Of a DNA stretch of 64,000 nucleotides, positions 31,641 through 42,429 are shown one piece after another; the first letter of the stretch is position 1; every line of letters starts with the position of its first letter. The stretch is from Berberis thunbergii (taxonomy: Eukaryota; Streptophyta; Magnoliopsida; Ranunculales; Berberidaceae). The position numbers were made by a program, and so were the translations under genes. Below the pieces are notes generated by a model. That model saw nothing but the letters and a program-made list of their open reading frames with translations. It was not told the origin of the DNA and made no database searches. Location: positions 434,001-498,000 of the forward strand of contig QNQO01000819.1 in assembly GCA_003290165.1 (NCBI GenBank), in the 5' to 3' direction.

Positions 31641-32209
31641 AGCTGGTACTTCCTGATGGATCCATATGAGGGCCAAACTTCCGCGTAATTAATTAGGTTA
31701 GACATGTGGGTAGTTCTGAGAGAGAATGATCTAGCCATGATTTATGAAGCAGACTTGGAAAGCTTCACTTAGTTTACATTGTAAACTCTTTGGGACATTT
31801 ATTCAATTCTGTGTAATCTTTCCAAAATTAAATAGCGTAATATTTTTTTAATTTACATTGTAGAACTTCTTAGTTTACATTGTAGAACTTCTTGGACATT
31901 CATACGGAAAAGCGCTATGGTAGTTAATAAAAAAATTCACCGAATTAAATAGCGTTATTGAAGCTAATTAAAAAAAAAATTAACAAAATTAAATAGCGCT
32001 ATTCAAGCTAATTTTTTTAAAAATTAGCGCTTACATAGCGCTTTCTAAGGCGCTATTGAAGTTAATTAAAAAAATCAACGTTAGATAGCGCTTTATTAAG
32101 CGCTATCTAACAGAAGCGCTATTCAAGTACGCGCCTTGCATAGCGCTAAAAAGCGCTACCTAAGCCTATTTTTAAGCGCTATGACAAGCTGAAATCTGTA
32201 GTAGTGTCG

Positions 32210-35045
32210 GTTGATAGTTCGAAGTCCTTGGAGCTATGGATAGTTGATTGGGTCATCCTTCCGAGACAGTAGTGAAGTTGCTTTCTCTTTTTAATAATTC
32301 TAGGGGTCATTTGAATAAAGAATGTGAAGTTTGTCATTGTGCTAAACATTCTAGAGATCGTTTTCCTTTAAGTGCCAATAAATCAACTCGGATTTTTGAG
32401 TTAACTAACATTGTGATTTATGGGGTCCGTATGATAAAGTTCTGTGTGGTACTCGTATTTTTTTAACTTGGTGGACGATTATTCACGTGCTGTGTGGGTT
32501 TATTTATTAATTGATAAAGAGAAGTTTTAAGATGTTTATCCTTTATTGCATGATGACCGTCAATTCTCTCAAAAGTTGAAAATTGTACGTAGTGACAATG
32601 GAACAGAGTTTAACTGCATGAAAGATTTCTTTGTGGCTGATGGAATTTTTTTCAAACCTCTTGTGTGGGTACCCTCAACAAAATGGAAAAGTGGAAAGGA
32701 AACATAAACATATTCTCAATGTCGCTCGTGCATTGAGGTTTCAAGGGGGTTGCCAATCTATTTTTAGGGAGAATGCGTTTTGGCCGCTGCTCACCTAATA
32801 AATCGGACTTCCTCTAGCGTTATCCTAAACAAAACTCCATATGAAATGTTATTTGGTTGTACACATTCTTTTAGTGACTTGCGAGTTGTTGGTTGCTTAA
32901 CTTATGCCCATAATCCACGAGCTAAAGGTGACAAGTTTGCCAGTCGAAGCCGTAAATGTGTTTTTGTGGGTTATCCGTTTGGTAAGAAGGGATGTAGTTT
33001 ATTTGATCTGAGAAAAATGAGTTATTTGTGTCGAGGGATATGAAGTTTTATGAAAATGTCTTTCCTTATTTGAATGTTGAAGTCACAAATCATACTCCTC
33101 CCTTGACAGCGATGTGACTTATAATGAGGGAGTCCAGAAAGAGCTTATTGAAGGTATGGGGATCATCAGGTGTTGCACGAGGATGCCATTGTCGGTCCTC
33201 AAACGACCTCTCCCACGACTAGCGTTACGCCTAGTAATGCTGCGCCACAGTCTTCCGCGTCCGTGCATAGTCAAATGCTCGGGATGTGCCACCAGTGGAT
33301 GCTTCATCCTCGGCTGTCGGGGGGGGGGGGTAGATGGTGCTCCCGACGGAACAGGGAGGGACAATTTGGCCGCAGGTTTCTGGAGAAGTTCCCATCAGTA
33401 AAGTTGAGAGACTTCGTGACACATACGGTTATCAAGAACAGTCCATCTCTCGCTCCACCTGCTCCGCCATATCACACTCCCTCAAGTACGCCTTTTCCTA
33501 TAGCACATTATGTTAGTTGTGATCAATTTACTGTGAAACACCAAAATTTTATTGCGCCTATAAATTGCAGGTGTTGAGCCACAGTCTTTTAAGGAGACTG
33601 CAAAAGATATAAGATGGTGTACTGCTATGCAAAAGGAGATTCGTGCTTTGGAAGATAATGGTACTTGGACTATGAAAAAATTACCTCCTGGAAAGAAAGC
33701 TCTCGGAAGTAAATGAGTATACAAAATTAAGTACAACTCAGATGGTAGCATTGAGAGATTAAAAGCCAGATTAGTTGTTTTCGGTAATCATCAGGTTGAA
33801 TGAATTGATTATAATGAGACATTTGCCCCAGTCGCGAAAATAGTGGCAGTTAGAGTTTTGCTGGCCATTGCAGCATCCAAGCATTCGGAGTTGCATCAAA
33901 TGGATGTTCATAATGCCTTCCTTCACGGCGATTTAGATGAGAAGGTATATATGAAACTTTCGCCAGGTTTTAGCTCCACTGCTTCTGATTTGGTTTGTCG
34001 TTTGCGTAAATCGCTGTATGGTTTGAAACAGGCACCTCGATGTTGGTTTGCAAAGCTTGTGACAGCTTTAAAGGGGTACGGTTTTCTTCAATCCTACTCC
34101 GATTGGGTCTGTACAGAACAACGTCCTAGTATATTTGATGATTTGATAATCTCTGGTAATGATTCCGCTGCAGTGATGGCTTTCAAAGCCTATTTGAGTC
34201 AATGTTTTTATATGAAGGATCTTGGTGTGCTTAAATATTTTCTTGGCATTGGGGTGGCTAGAAGCTCTTCAGGTTTTTTTTATGTCATAGGAAATATGCC
34301 CTTGATATTATTTCAGAGGCAGGACTATTGGGCTCGAAGCCTGCTTCATTCCCGATTGAGCAAAATCATCAGCTGGCGCGTGCCAAATGGCCTTTTTCTT
34401 ACGGATCCCGAGCCCTATAGGCGTTTGCTTGGGTGTCTTATCTATTTGGCGGTTACTCGTCCTGACTTGGCATACTCGGTTAATGTCTTGTCACAATTCA
34501 TGCAGAAACCGAGACAAGAACATTGGGATGCTGCATTACGAGTTGTTCGCTATTTAAAGAAATCCCCAGGTCAAGGCATTCTATTACGTTCAGACAATGA
34601 GTTATCTTTGACAGGTTGGTGTGACTCGGATTGGGCAGCATGTCCCTTACTCGGCGGTCTCTCACTGGGTGGTTTGTGTTTTTGGGGCATTCACCAATTT
34701 CATGGGAAACTAAGAAGCAACATACTGTAGCTCATTCTTCGGCAGAGGCCGAATATCGCTCTATGGCTTCTATTACTTGTGAATTAAAATGGTTGAAGGG
34801 TCTACTTTTGAGTTTGGGAATCCATCATCCAAAGGCGATTCCTCTTTTTGTGATAGTCAGTCCGCGTTGCATATAGCGCAGAATCCGGTATTTCATGAAC
34901 GCACGAAGCACATTGAAGTTGATTGTCATTTCGTGCGAGATGCTATCCAGGAAGGTCTTATTGCTCCGTTTATGTGTCGACGACAGACCAATTGGCGGAT
35001 ATTTTTACCAAGGCTTTGGGAAGAAGCAATTCGATTTTATCCTTG
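32210..35045 (+). pseudogene. Copia integrase, reverse transcriptase and RNase H, broken
   Basis: In order: the GAG-pre-integrase zinc-binding block (LGHPSE-like, then CEVCHCAKH, near 32250-32350), integrase core pieces (DDYSRAVWVY, RSDNGTEF), a block with PYEMLFG and VFVGYPFGKKG, then RT (33843 onward: MDVHNAFLHGDLDEKVYMKL, SLYGLKQAPR). The RT active-site motif usually read YVDD is here FDD, preceded by a deletion. RNase H follows (SDSDW-like, [20 protein letters not shown]). At least five frame changes separate these pieces. Confidence 0.88.
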
Positions 35046-35089
35046 ACAAGTTGGGCATTTTAGACTTGCATGCTCCAACTTGAAGGGGG

Positions 35090-35307
35090 TGTTAGGAGAT
35101 TATTTAGGTGGTTTATTCCTTTATTCTTTCCTTTATTTTAGGATAGCTATATATGGGTACTTGCTTTGTTATAGGAAACTACTTCCTCAAGAAGTTTACT
35201 ATTTCCTAAACTATTGCTAGGTATTATGGGAAATTAGGAAAGCTACTTGTATAAATATATTTTATTGGGTTTATGAGAAGACATAAAACAATTTCCCTAA
35301 ATCTTTC
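35090..35307 (+). repeat. 3' LTR of the Copia element
   Basis: The LTR starts TGTTAGGAG immediately after the purine tract and ends before the GAAACC flank. It contains TATAAATA-like sequence near 35250. Confidence 0.93.
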
Positions 35308-35313
35308 GAAACC

Positions 35314-36264
35314 CACTCCTTGTCAAAACACTGACGAAGCTATGCCATGAATTCACCTTTAGTACATCGACACACTTCCACAAGAATTTTTTTTAGCAAA
35401 ATAGATTAAATACGATTTTTGTACAGACATTTTCTTTGACCACACAAATACATACCTTTTTACTCTGTCAGTTAGAAATTTCAAGATTAAATACATAGAT
35501 TTTGTGACTGCTAATTAATCATATGTGTAAATACTGAAGTTCTAATTAAAAGAAGTTAGTTTCAAGTTTTTCTTCTTAGTTTCAGTTGTATGATAATCAA
35601 GAATTGAGTTCTATACCACTGCGGCACACTTGCCTTTTAAAAAAAAAGGATTGTGATTACGTTTTTCGAGTTAATTTCGGTATCTTGATTTTAAGAAATA
35701 TTTTGGTGTGTAAAGAAAAAACGTAAAAATTTCGAAGATACTTGAAACATATATAATAAATTTCGAGGGTATATGAAATATGTGAAAAAATAATATTAAA
35801 GTAAATAACCTCTTAAACACATTAAATAAAGCCCAAGTATACAATCAAGTTTTTTTTTTTTTTTTTTTTATAGTTATGGGTGGGTTTGATACTCTCTTAT
35901 GTGGTGTCTTTTATAAAATATACGGTGTTAATAAGAGGAAAGACTTTCCACTCCAAACACACACCTCCCCTTCAAACAGATACAGACCTTCATTTACGTG
36001 GTGTCTTTTATGAAATATATCGTAATGTTGTCTCAAACAACCTTTTACATCTATTTCACATCTTTGTGCTCATCTTTAAAGTTACTAACACTCATCATTG
36101 CGCATTTCTACAAGTTGGATCATGCACTTGATCTCAATTACTGAAGATTTATAAAGACAAATAATGAATTCTGTCATTCGATAATCATATTTGTGTTTAG
36201 TTTGCATTTTCTAATATTTAAAAAATACCATCACAATACAAGAACATGAAACACCAATTGTTTT
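35314..36264. other. AT-rich intergenic with a partial hAT-like repeat
   Basis: AAGGATTGTGATTACGTTTT at about 35647 and the following 150 bp match the left part of the element at 46740-47233. The right end is not found. A run of about 19 T lies near 35850-35870. No gene was seen. Confidence 0.5.
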
Positions 36265-36447
36265 GTATTCTATGTGTCGAGGGAAAGGCGAGGAAACCAG
36301 CAGGAGAGTAAAATCAGGTGGCGGGGTGAACCGTTCACCCCCTCGAGATGCGCGCGCGGAAAACATCTCGAGGGGGTGAACGGTTCACCCCCCGCCACCT
36401 CGTTTACCTCGCTGGTTTCCTCGCTCTTTCCTCGACATTTAGAATTC
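36265..36447. mobile_element. Hairpin MITE family, copy 2
   Basis: Arms of about 80 bp are inverted around a GC-rich loop (CGCGCGCGG). Left arm landmarks are GTGTCGAGG, GCGAGGAAACCAGC, GGTGGCGGGGTGAAC and CCCCTCGAGATG; the right arm repeats them as complements and ends CTCGACATTTAGAATTC. A clear target duplication was not found for this copy. It is the most perfect hairpin of the family. Confidence 0.8.
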
Positions 36448-36648
36448 CTGTTTACTTATTGCATTCTCTTTCCCTCCCTATATTAGTTAACACGACTTAA
36501 CCCACTAAAGTTTATCTTACGTAGTAAATAGAGTAAACTATTTCCGTTATAATAAACTGTAAATTTAGAAACAAACTCAAGCTCCACACTAGAACTGATA
36601 AACTTGCTATTAGAGAAATGCGTTCTTTAAAACATGAAACCTACATTG

Positions 36649-37293
36649 TGACGACCCGCCTCCCGCAATGTACAGATACTGTCCGCTTGGGCTACCATCC
36701 GGCCCGCACGGCTTTAAAAGGCCTCTATACAATGGGGAGATAACCCTTCACATATAAAGATCATCATCCTTCCCTACCCAGGCGATGTGGGACTATGTTT
36801 CCCCTTGTAGCTCGCCCAACTCCTCTTGGGATCCACGGGCCTGTTGGCCTATTGGGCTCCAACCCTCACCCTCACCCTCCCCCTCAAGTCCGCCCACACA
36901 AGGGTCTCACAGTCCACCCCCCTTAAGGCCCAACGTCCTCGTTGGCCACATAGGCACAACGTCCACGTTGCCCGAGGGCCCACCTCCACGTGGCACACTT
37001 CCGGCTGGGTCAGGCTCTGATACCAAACAGTGACGACCCGCCTCCCGCAATGTACAGATACTGTCCGCTTGGGCTACCATCCGGCCCGCACGGCTTTAAA
37101 AGGCCTCTATACAATGGGAGATAACCCTTCACATATAAAGATCATCATCCTTCCCTACCCAGGCGATGTGGGACTATGTTTCCCCTTGGTAGCTCGCCCA
37201 ACTCCTCTTGGGATCCACGGGCCTGTTGGGCCTATTGGGCTCCAACCCTCACCCTCACCCTCCCCTCAAGTCCGCCCACACAAGGGTCTCACA
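36649..37293 (-). mobile_element. TRIM retrotransposon, structurally complete
   Basis: Two direct LTRs of 263 bp (36649-36911 and 37031-37293) flank a 119-bp interior. Read on the minus strand, the LTR starts TGTGAGACCC and ends GGGTCGTCA. A primer-binding site TGGTATCAGAGCC follows (complement at 37013-37025), and a purine tract (TAAGGGGGGTGGAC, complement at 36912-36926) precedes the other LTR. The flanks repeat TACATTG (36642-36648 and 37294-37300), longer than the usual 5 bp, so the border may shift by 2 bp. The LTRs differ by only a few 1-bp indels, so it is a young insertion. There is no coding capacity. Confidence 0.93.
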
Positions 37294-37300
37294 TACATTG

Positions 37301-38690
37301 TCTGTGACATTTTAGAATTCGCACTCAAGTTGGGTGCATGCATTATGCATCCAAAGATCAACTCAAGCATGTCATTTTATATCCGAGATAGCATAAAGTG
37401 TTTATGTGAAGGTCATTATCTATTCAAGAGCTTGAACTAAAACCGACATAAAACATTACCTATGAGTGACCACGAATTATATTTCACCACAGGTCAAGCA
37501 AGCATTGCCAAGAAACTAAATCCGCCATAAAATTGAACTTGCTCAAACACTCCATATAGTGGCAATTATGATATTGACACCAGATTATTTAAGCAATATG
37601 AACTCATTTGCATAAATCTTCTAGTAATCGCTAATAGCAAAATGAGTGATTAGCAAAACGATGATTCTAATAAGCAAACTCTTTTACTGCACATCCTCTT
37701 AGCAAGTTGGATGTATAAGTAATTAATAAAAATTCATGTGAAAAGCCCCCTCCTCTAATTCTAGCCGGCCTGGGGGTAAATTTACATTTTTCGCCCTCCT
37801 CCAAAAAGTGTTTTTGTGGTTGTGTATTAAGAGGAGCCCCTCAGACGAGCAAACCATGCCGGCTAGAAGGGTTCGAGAATCAGATTCACTTCACAGACAA
37901 ACATAGTTGAAGACTCAGAGAATTCAGATCATACAAGCATGGGCACTAAACCACTAATGTCAAAACACAAATAATGTTCGACTTTCCATGTGAAGAACTT
38001 CCTCTGTGGATATTTTAGTTCTAAAAATAAATGATGAGCCAAAATTTCAGATTATGATATAATATCTCTCTTATGTAATAAGAAATCTTCAAAATCTGTT
38101 TATTTTTAAGTCATATTAGTTAGCATGTAGTGTTGGTTTTCATTTTGTATTGCCATTTTCAAAATCAAACCCTGATACTTCCTCCTCCTTCACATTCATT
38201 CTATAATCAATATCTATCTGTTATGCACCCCTCCCTATCTCATGTTCCCCATGCTATAAAACTTTTATTCAACCAACCTTTCCAATGACCACATGAGGAA
38301 AATTAAGCTATCAAAAAATTGTTATTATAGGTTATTTTTGTTGTAGTGTTAGTTATTTTTATAAATAATATATATAAAAATTACATCTAGTAATATCAGT
38401 CATAACAAATAATTAGTAACATTTTTGGATTACAAGACTTGTAAACGATGAAGAGTATAAATTAAAAAATATTGATATTACTAATCACTCATTTTGATGT
38501 AGTGTACGTAATTTTCTTTACCACAAATTTTTTTTTTGAAAAAATCTTCACCTCCCCCTTAAAAAATATGGCATTGTCGTGTGTTTGTAGCATAGGATAA
38601 CATGTTAGAGATATGTAGAGCTTGCATATTCTAACATAGCATTGCTCATTATATTCTTCCTTAATTAATTGTATATGAACACTATATACA
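37301..38690. other. Intergenic with CACTA-like ends and a small hairpin
   Basis: An inverted pair CTAGCCGGC (near 37762) and GCCGGCTAG (near 37858) defines a possible 110-bp foldback. TGTAGTG ends near 38346 and 38498, preceded by TTTTTGT or TTTTGA, resemble right ends of CACTA-type MITEs (complement CACTACAACAAAAA, CACTACATCAAAA); no left partners were found. No gene was seen. Confidence 0.35.
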
Positions 38691-39004
38691 ATAATGAATT
38701 TAAGTCTTTTACAAGAAATTTTGAAAATACGTGTTAACATGTATACATTTGAACCATCACCAATCAGATGATTAGGCAAATTGTTAGACATATATACCCA
38801 ATGTGAGATTAATGAACATATTCTTATGTTGCAACCAAAAGAATTTGTATGGCAACAACAATTCAACAAACAACATAAAAAAGAAAATTTTATTCACATA
38901 TAGTTCACATTTTATTCATTGAGATATTGATATGAACAATTTTCATCAAAAAGTTTTCCTCATCCTCGTCAACTACAACAAGTACATTTTGCGTTCCAGT
39001 AAAA

Positions 39005-39236
39005 TTATAGATGCATATAACATTGAGAGTTTGGACAAATTATATCAGAAGGGCAATCTGTTCAAATTCATTGGAAAAAAAAATGTTATAATGACCATGT
39101 GATTACCACCTTTATATTAATATAAGAAAAAATGTTGGATAGTTTCTTACCTCGACAAATTTCAATGCCATTAACAACTTGTCATAGACTGGGCCATTAT
39201 AAGCATAACCAATGCTAGAAGAAAATGGTCTCTCAT
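39005..39236 (-). pseudogene. Small secreted Cys-rich peptide relic, copy A
   Basis: Exon 1 (39236-39151) starts ATG and encodes a hydrophobic signal-peptide-like stretch (HFLLALVMLIMAQSM). A one-base loss then shifts the frame, after which VVNGIEICR reads up to an intact donor. Exon 2 (39057-39005) joins in phase 1 and encodes DCPSDIICPNSQCYMHL and a stop. The cysteine spacing C-x2-C-x5-C-x4-C is shared with copy C at 47.7 kb. I do not recognise the family; it looks like a plant secreted cysteine-rich peptide. Flanking DNA is also homologous to copy C. Confidence 0.6.
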
Positions 39237-40027
39237 ATTAGTAATTATCGAGAACAACAAGCAAAGTTTGACAAGAATTCAAAATCTCCTCAATACAAAA
39301 ATATATGGAAAGCCAGGAGAGAAAATCATTCATTTAGATTTTACAAAGATGGGATTTCTAACTGAACAAAAGGTAGATATATATATATATATATATACTA
39401 AAAAAATGCATTATATCAATAAACTCCATTGACTCATTAATTGCAAAACCAACTTTCATTCACTTTCTTCTAGTAAATGAGTCATTCATTAGATTTCACA
39501 AAGATGAGATTTCTCAAAAAATCAAATCTCTAAACAAATTATAAGTCATCAATTCTTCACAATAATTTTTCTAATATTGATAATAATAGAGTGCTCTGAT
39601 CTGTTGAACCCTTCAAATAAATGAGTCACTTTCATTCACTTTCTTCTAATAAATGAGTCACTTTTAATTGATGCATTCTAGGGGTTGATTTTTTTTGTGA
39701 GATAAAACATCAGGTCAAACAATTTATTGTTGAGGGTTGTTACTATTACAGGAGATACATTGAGAAAAAAATTGGAGAAAAAGATTAGAAACGATTTTTA
39801 TTTGTTGTTGACAACATTTTGTGATTTAAGAGAAAAGAATTGTAACAGGAAAAATATTGATGCGTTTGTAGATAATAACAATGTGGTTTTGGATTAGACT
39901 CAAAGTTGGACAAATGTAGGACCCAAATTGATAGTTTGAATAATGGAAGCTACTATCTAGCACCATCATTTCTACTTCTAACACCACTCCCAAATTCTAT
40001 GTACCACCTCCAACATAAATAAATTTA
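39237..40027. other. Upstream of peptide relic A; includes LINE 3' fragment
   Basis: An (AT)n run lies near 39379-39402. The stretch at about 39530-39625 matches the 3' end of the LINE at 42430 (ATTCTTCACAATAATTTTTC, GATCTGTTGAACCCTTCAAA). No other feature was seen. Confidence 0.5.
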
Positions 40028-40035
40028 TTAAAGAT

Positions 40036-40219
40036 GAGCAATTCTACATGGTGAGGAAACGATCGAGGGAGGGAGGTGGCGGGTGAGAACCGTTCCACCT
40101 CCCTCGAATCGTGCGCAAAAATTGACGGCACATATCCCGAGGGAGGTGAACGGTTCTCACCCCACCACCTCCCCCTCTCGCGTCTTCCTCGCCCACTTCC
40201 TCAACATTTAGAATTTCTG
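40036..40219. mobile_element. Hairpin MITE family, copy 3
   Basis: The left end is GAGCAATTCTACATGGTGAG, and the right end complement is CAGAAATTCTAAATGTTGAG. Inner arms carry GAGGGAGGGAGGTGG and AACCGTTC, answered by GAACGGTTCTCACC and CCACCTCC. The flanks repeat TTAAAGAT (40028-40035 and 40221-40228). Confidence 0.8.
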
Positions 40220-40228
40220 TTTAAAGAT

Positions 40229-41900
40229 ATACAAGTAAGTAACAGTTTTAATGAGTAAGTCTGTCAGTCATATTTGCTGACATTTATTTGATATTTTTAC
40301 ACTTCTAGCGCAGCCTCATGTAAGATTCTAGCCCTTTTTTTTATTATTATTATAGTATATTCTACTTGTATAGATAGTGATTGTGTGTTGTGTTTTAAAG
40401 AAAATGAGTAAAAATTAACAACATCAAGAAAAAATGCCAAAAACCTGCAAAATGACTGACTAGACTTACTCTTTTAATAGAGATTTTTTTTTGCATTAGT
40501 GTACTATATACAAATTAGAAATACATTTGTATGCTAATACTTTGAAAATAAAAGTAAATATAAATAAATAAATACATAAAAGATAATGAAGATCTTTGTG
40601 GACTTTAGAGTATTTGAGAATTAAACCAATCTCTATTGCAAAAATAAATAATAATAATAACAATAATAATATTTCGTTACCGAAATTTCTATTGTATTTT
40701 TTAAATTAAAAAATATCGCTTTTCCTCGCTTGGCTAACACAAATGTTTGTCACCACTTCGCTTCTCACTTTAGTAGTCGCTTTAGCTCGCTTTGATTACA
40801 TTGGCCGAGATCATTATAAAAAATAACCAAAGGCTATTGAAAAATAAGCAAAGACTTTAGATTGTAATCTTCTTTTTGTTCAATGTTTGGGTCCATTTTT
40901 ACCCCCGCTCAATTTTCAAAAAAATAAAAATAACCAAAGGACTCTATTGATAAATTTGAGTAATTAAATGTTTCACAATTAGTAACTGTATTTATTGTCA
41001 TAACCTAAATGTCGATAGAATCATAAATCATCGATCTATTTAAACCATTATCATAAACAAATGCATAAATATATTTCTAAAATAGAAATGGATATAGAAA
41101 GTCTTGCTGTTGAGATCTATCCAAATGCAGGATTTCTTGGGCTATCATGTCAAATGATCATACATAGTTTATACAATCAAAACAAGTATAGAGTAAAAAT
41201 AATATAACAATAATAAAAACCTTGGACACAAATAAGCTAATCAACAAATTCTCCATTTTCCATTCAATTACTTTGTGTTTGTGTTTGTTATTAGGATATG
41301 GAAATTGTTTGAAGCCCTTTATTTTCGCTACCCGATCACTCTTTGACTTTAGAATCAATTATATTTATCAGTATACCGTTTCCTTACACATTCACCTCCA
41401 CTCTAGAAAAGGGATATAGTTACTAATTAGGATTTATAAAATAAAATAGATAATCACTTAATATGGTTATGGGAGAACCTTTGGTACTAATACATTTGAA
41501 CGTCTAATTAGACTAGAAAATCATTCGAGTTTAAGACAACAAGCTCGTTGCTTTTTGTTCTCTATAATTGGACCTTATGCTCTATCCATTTATCTACTCA
41601 ACCCGCTATAATTTCAATTTTGTACCGATCTAAAATATTCAAAATAAAATAAAATAAAAATTGAATGATCCGGTAAGGAGAAATACTCTATAGAGTTCTT
41701 CAATATTGATACATGTCAAGCAAAAATACTGGGTTGTACCGCTAGGCTAAGACATAGGGTGATTCATCGACCATCTCAATGGAAAAAACTTATTTTGTTG
41801 GATTGTAAACATAAAATCTACAATAGATGAAAATAAAGGAGGGTGGCAAGAACAAAACCACATCAACAAGATAACACTGATTCAATCTGCAGATTATATT
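40229..41900. other. AT-rich intergenic, nothing recognised
   Basis: Simple A-rich and AAT-type runs occur (for example near 40645-40670 and 41640-41660). No gene, RNA or clear element was found. Confidence 0.4.
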
Positions 41901-41904
41901 ATAG

Positions 41905-42099
41905 ATTACAACTTATATCAGGATCAAATTCAATGAAAAAAATATTAATGACCATGTGATTACCAACTTTAATATTAATAAAAAAATGTTGGATAAATTT
42001 TGTTACCACGACAAAGTTGTATGCGGCTAGAAACTTGTTCAATGACATGGCCATCATGACCGATGCTAGAACAACCAGAACAAGGGCCTTCTTCATCAT
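41905..42099 (-). pseudogene. Small secreted Cys-rich peptide relic, copy B
   Basis: Exon 1 (42099-42007) encodes MMKKALVLVVLASVMMAMS, a convincing signal peptide. The open frame then runs into an unrelated tail; in the next frame EQVSSRIQLCR matches the other two copies, so one base is missing. The donor (GTAAC) is weaker. Exon 2 near 41935-41905 has lost the segment that should carry the acceptor and the DCP block and keeps only a short piece around SDIIC-like sequence. Confidence 0.55.
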
Positions 42100-42429
42100 G
42101 ACTGAGCAAATTTTGTTTTTGTAAAAACTCAAAGCTCTTCCATGCATAATATATGGAGGAGTGAAGACAAACTCATTCATTCAGATTTTAAAAGATTTAG
42201 TTTCCCTTAAAATCTTGAACAAAAGATTTCACATATATATATATATACATAAAAAAAGTAAAATAAAAAATCATTTATCAGCATTGCATTTATTTATTTT
42301 TGTCAGACACAAAAATGTTTGTTAAACATAAGAAAGAAAACAAAAGACAAATGAAATCATTTCTACATCAAGGAATGCCAAGACTTATTGTAAAAATCAA
42401 GTCCCTGAATAAATTACAAGTCGAACCCA

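Larger units (their letters stand above)
28293..32206 (+). mobile_element. Non-autonomous CACTA (En/Spm) element with captured gene pieces
   Basis: The ends are CACTACTACA and TGTAGTAGTG, and the 3-bp target duplication TCG flanks them (28290-28292 and 32207-32209). Both subterminal regions (28310-28610 and 31900-32190) carry many copies of TAGCGCT/AGCGCTA, the clustered subterminal motif typical of CACTA elements. No TNPA or TNPD-like transposase was recognised in the 3.9 kb. Instead it holds host gene fragments with introns, so it is a Pack-CACTA. It sits inside the Copia pol region, so it is the younger of the two. Confidence 0.93.
27252..35307 (+). mobile_element. Copia LTR retrotransposon, degenerate, carrying a nested CACTA element
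   Basis: The LTRs at 27252-27459 and 35090-35307 both start TGTTAGGAGATTATTTAGG. A primer-binding site TGGTATCAGAGC follows the 5' LTR (27460-27471), and a purine tract TTGAAGGGGG precedes the 3' LTR. The flanks repeat GAAACC (27246-27251 and 35308-35313). Without the CACTA insert the element is about 4.1 kb, short for Copia, and most of gag is missing. The order protease-integrase-RT-RNase H identifies Copia. Several frameshifts and stops make it non-autonomous. Confidence 0.95.

Noticed and set aside
36649..37293. Cassandra-type TRIM carrying 5S rRNA
   Set aside because: No 5S rRNA box A or box C sequence was seen in the LTR.
36785..37440. Pro/Ser-rich open frames
   Set aside because: They lie within the TRIM LTRs and continue into flanking DNA; TRIMs are non-coding.
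38489..38869. 126-codon minus-strand open frame
   Set aside because: It lies in AT-rich DNA that is homologous 3' flank of the cysteine-rich peptide relics, and the frame is not kept in the 47.3-kb copy.
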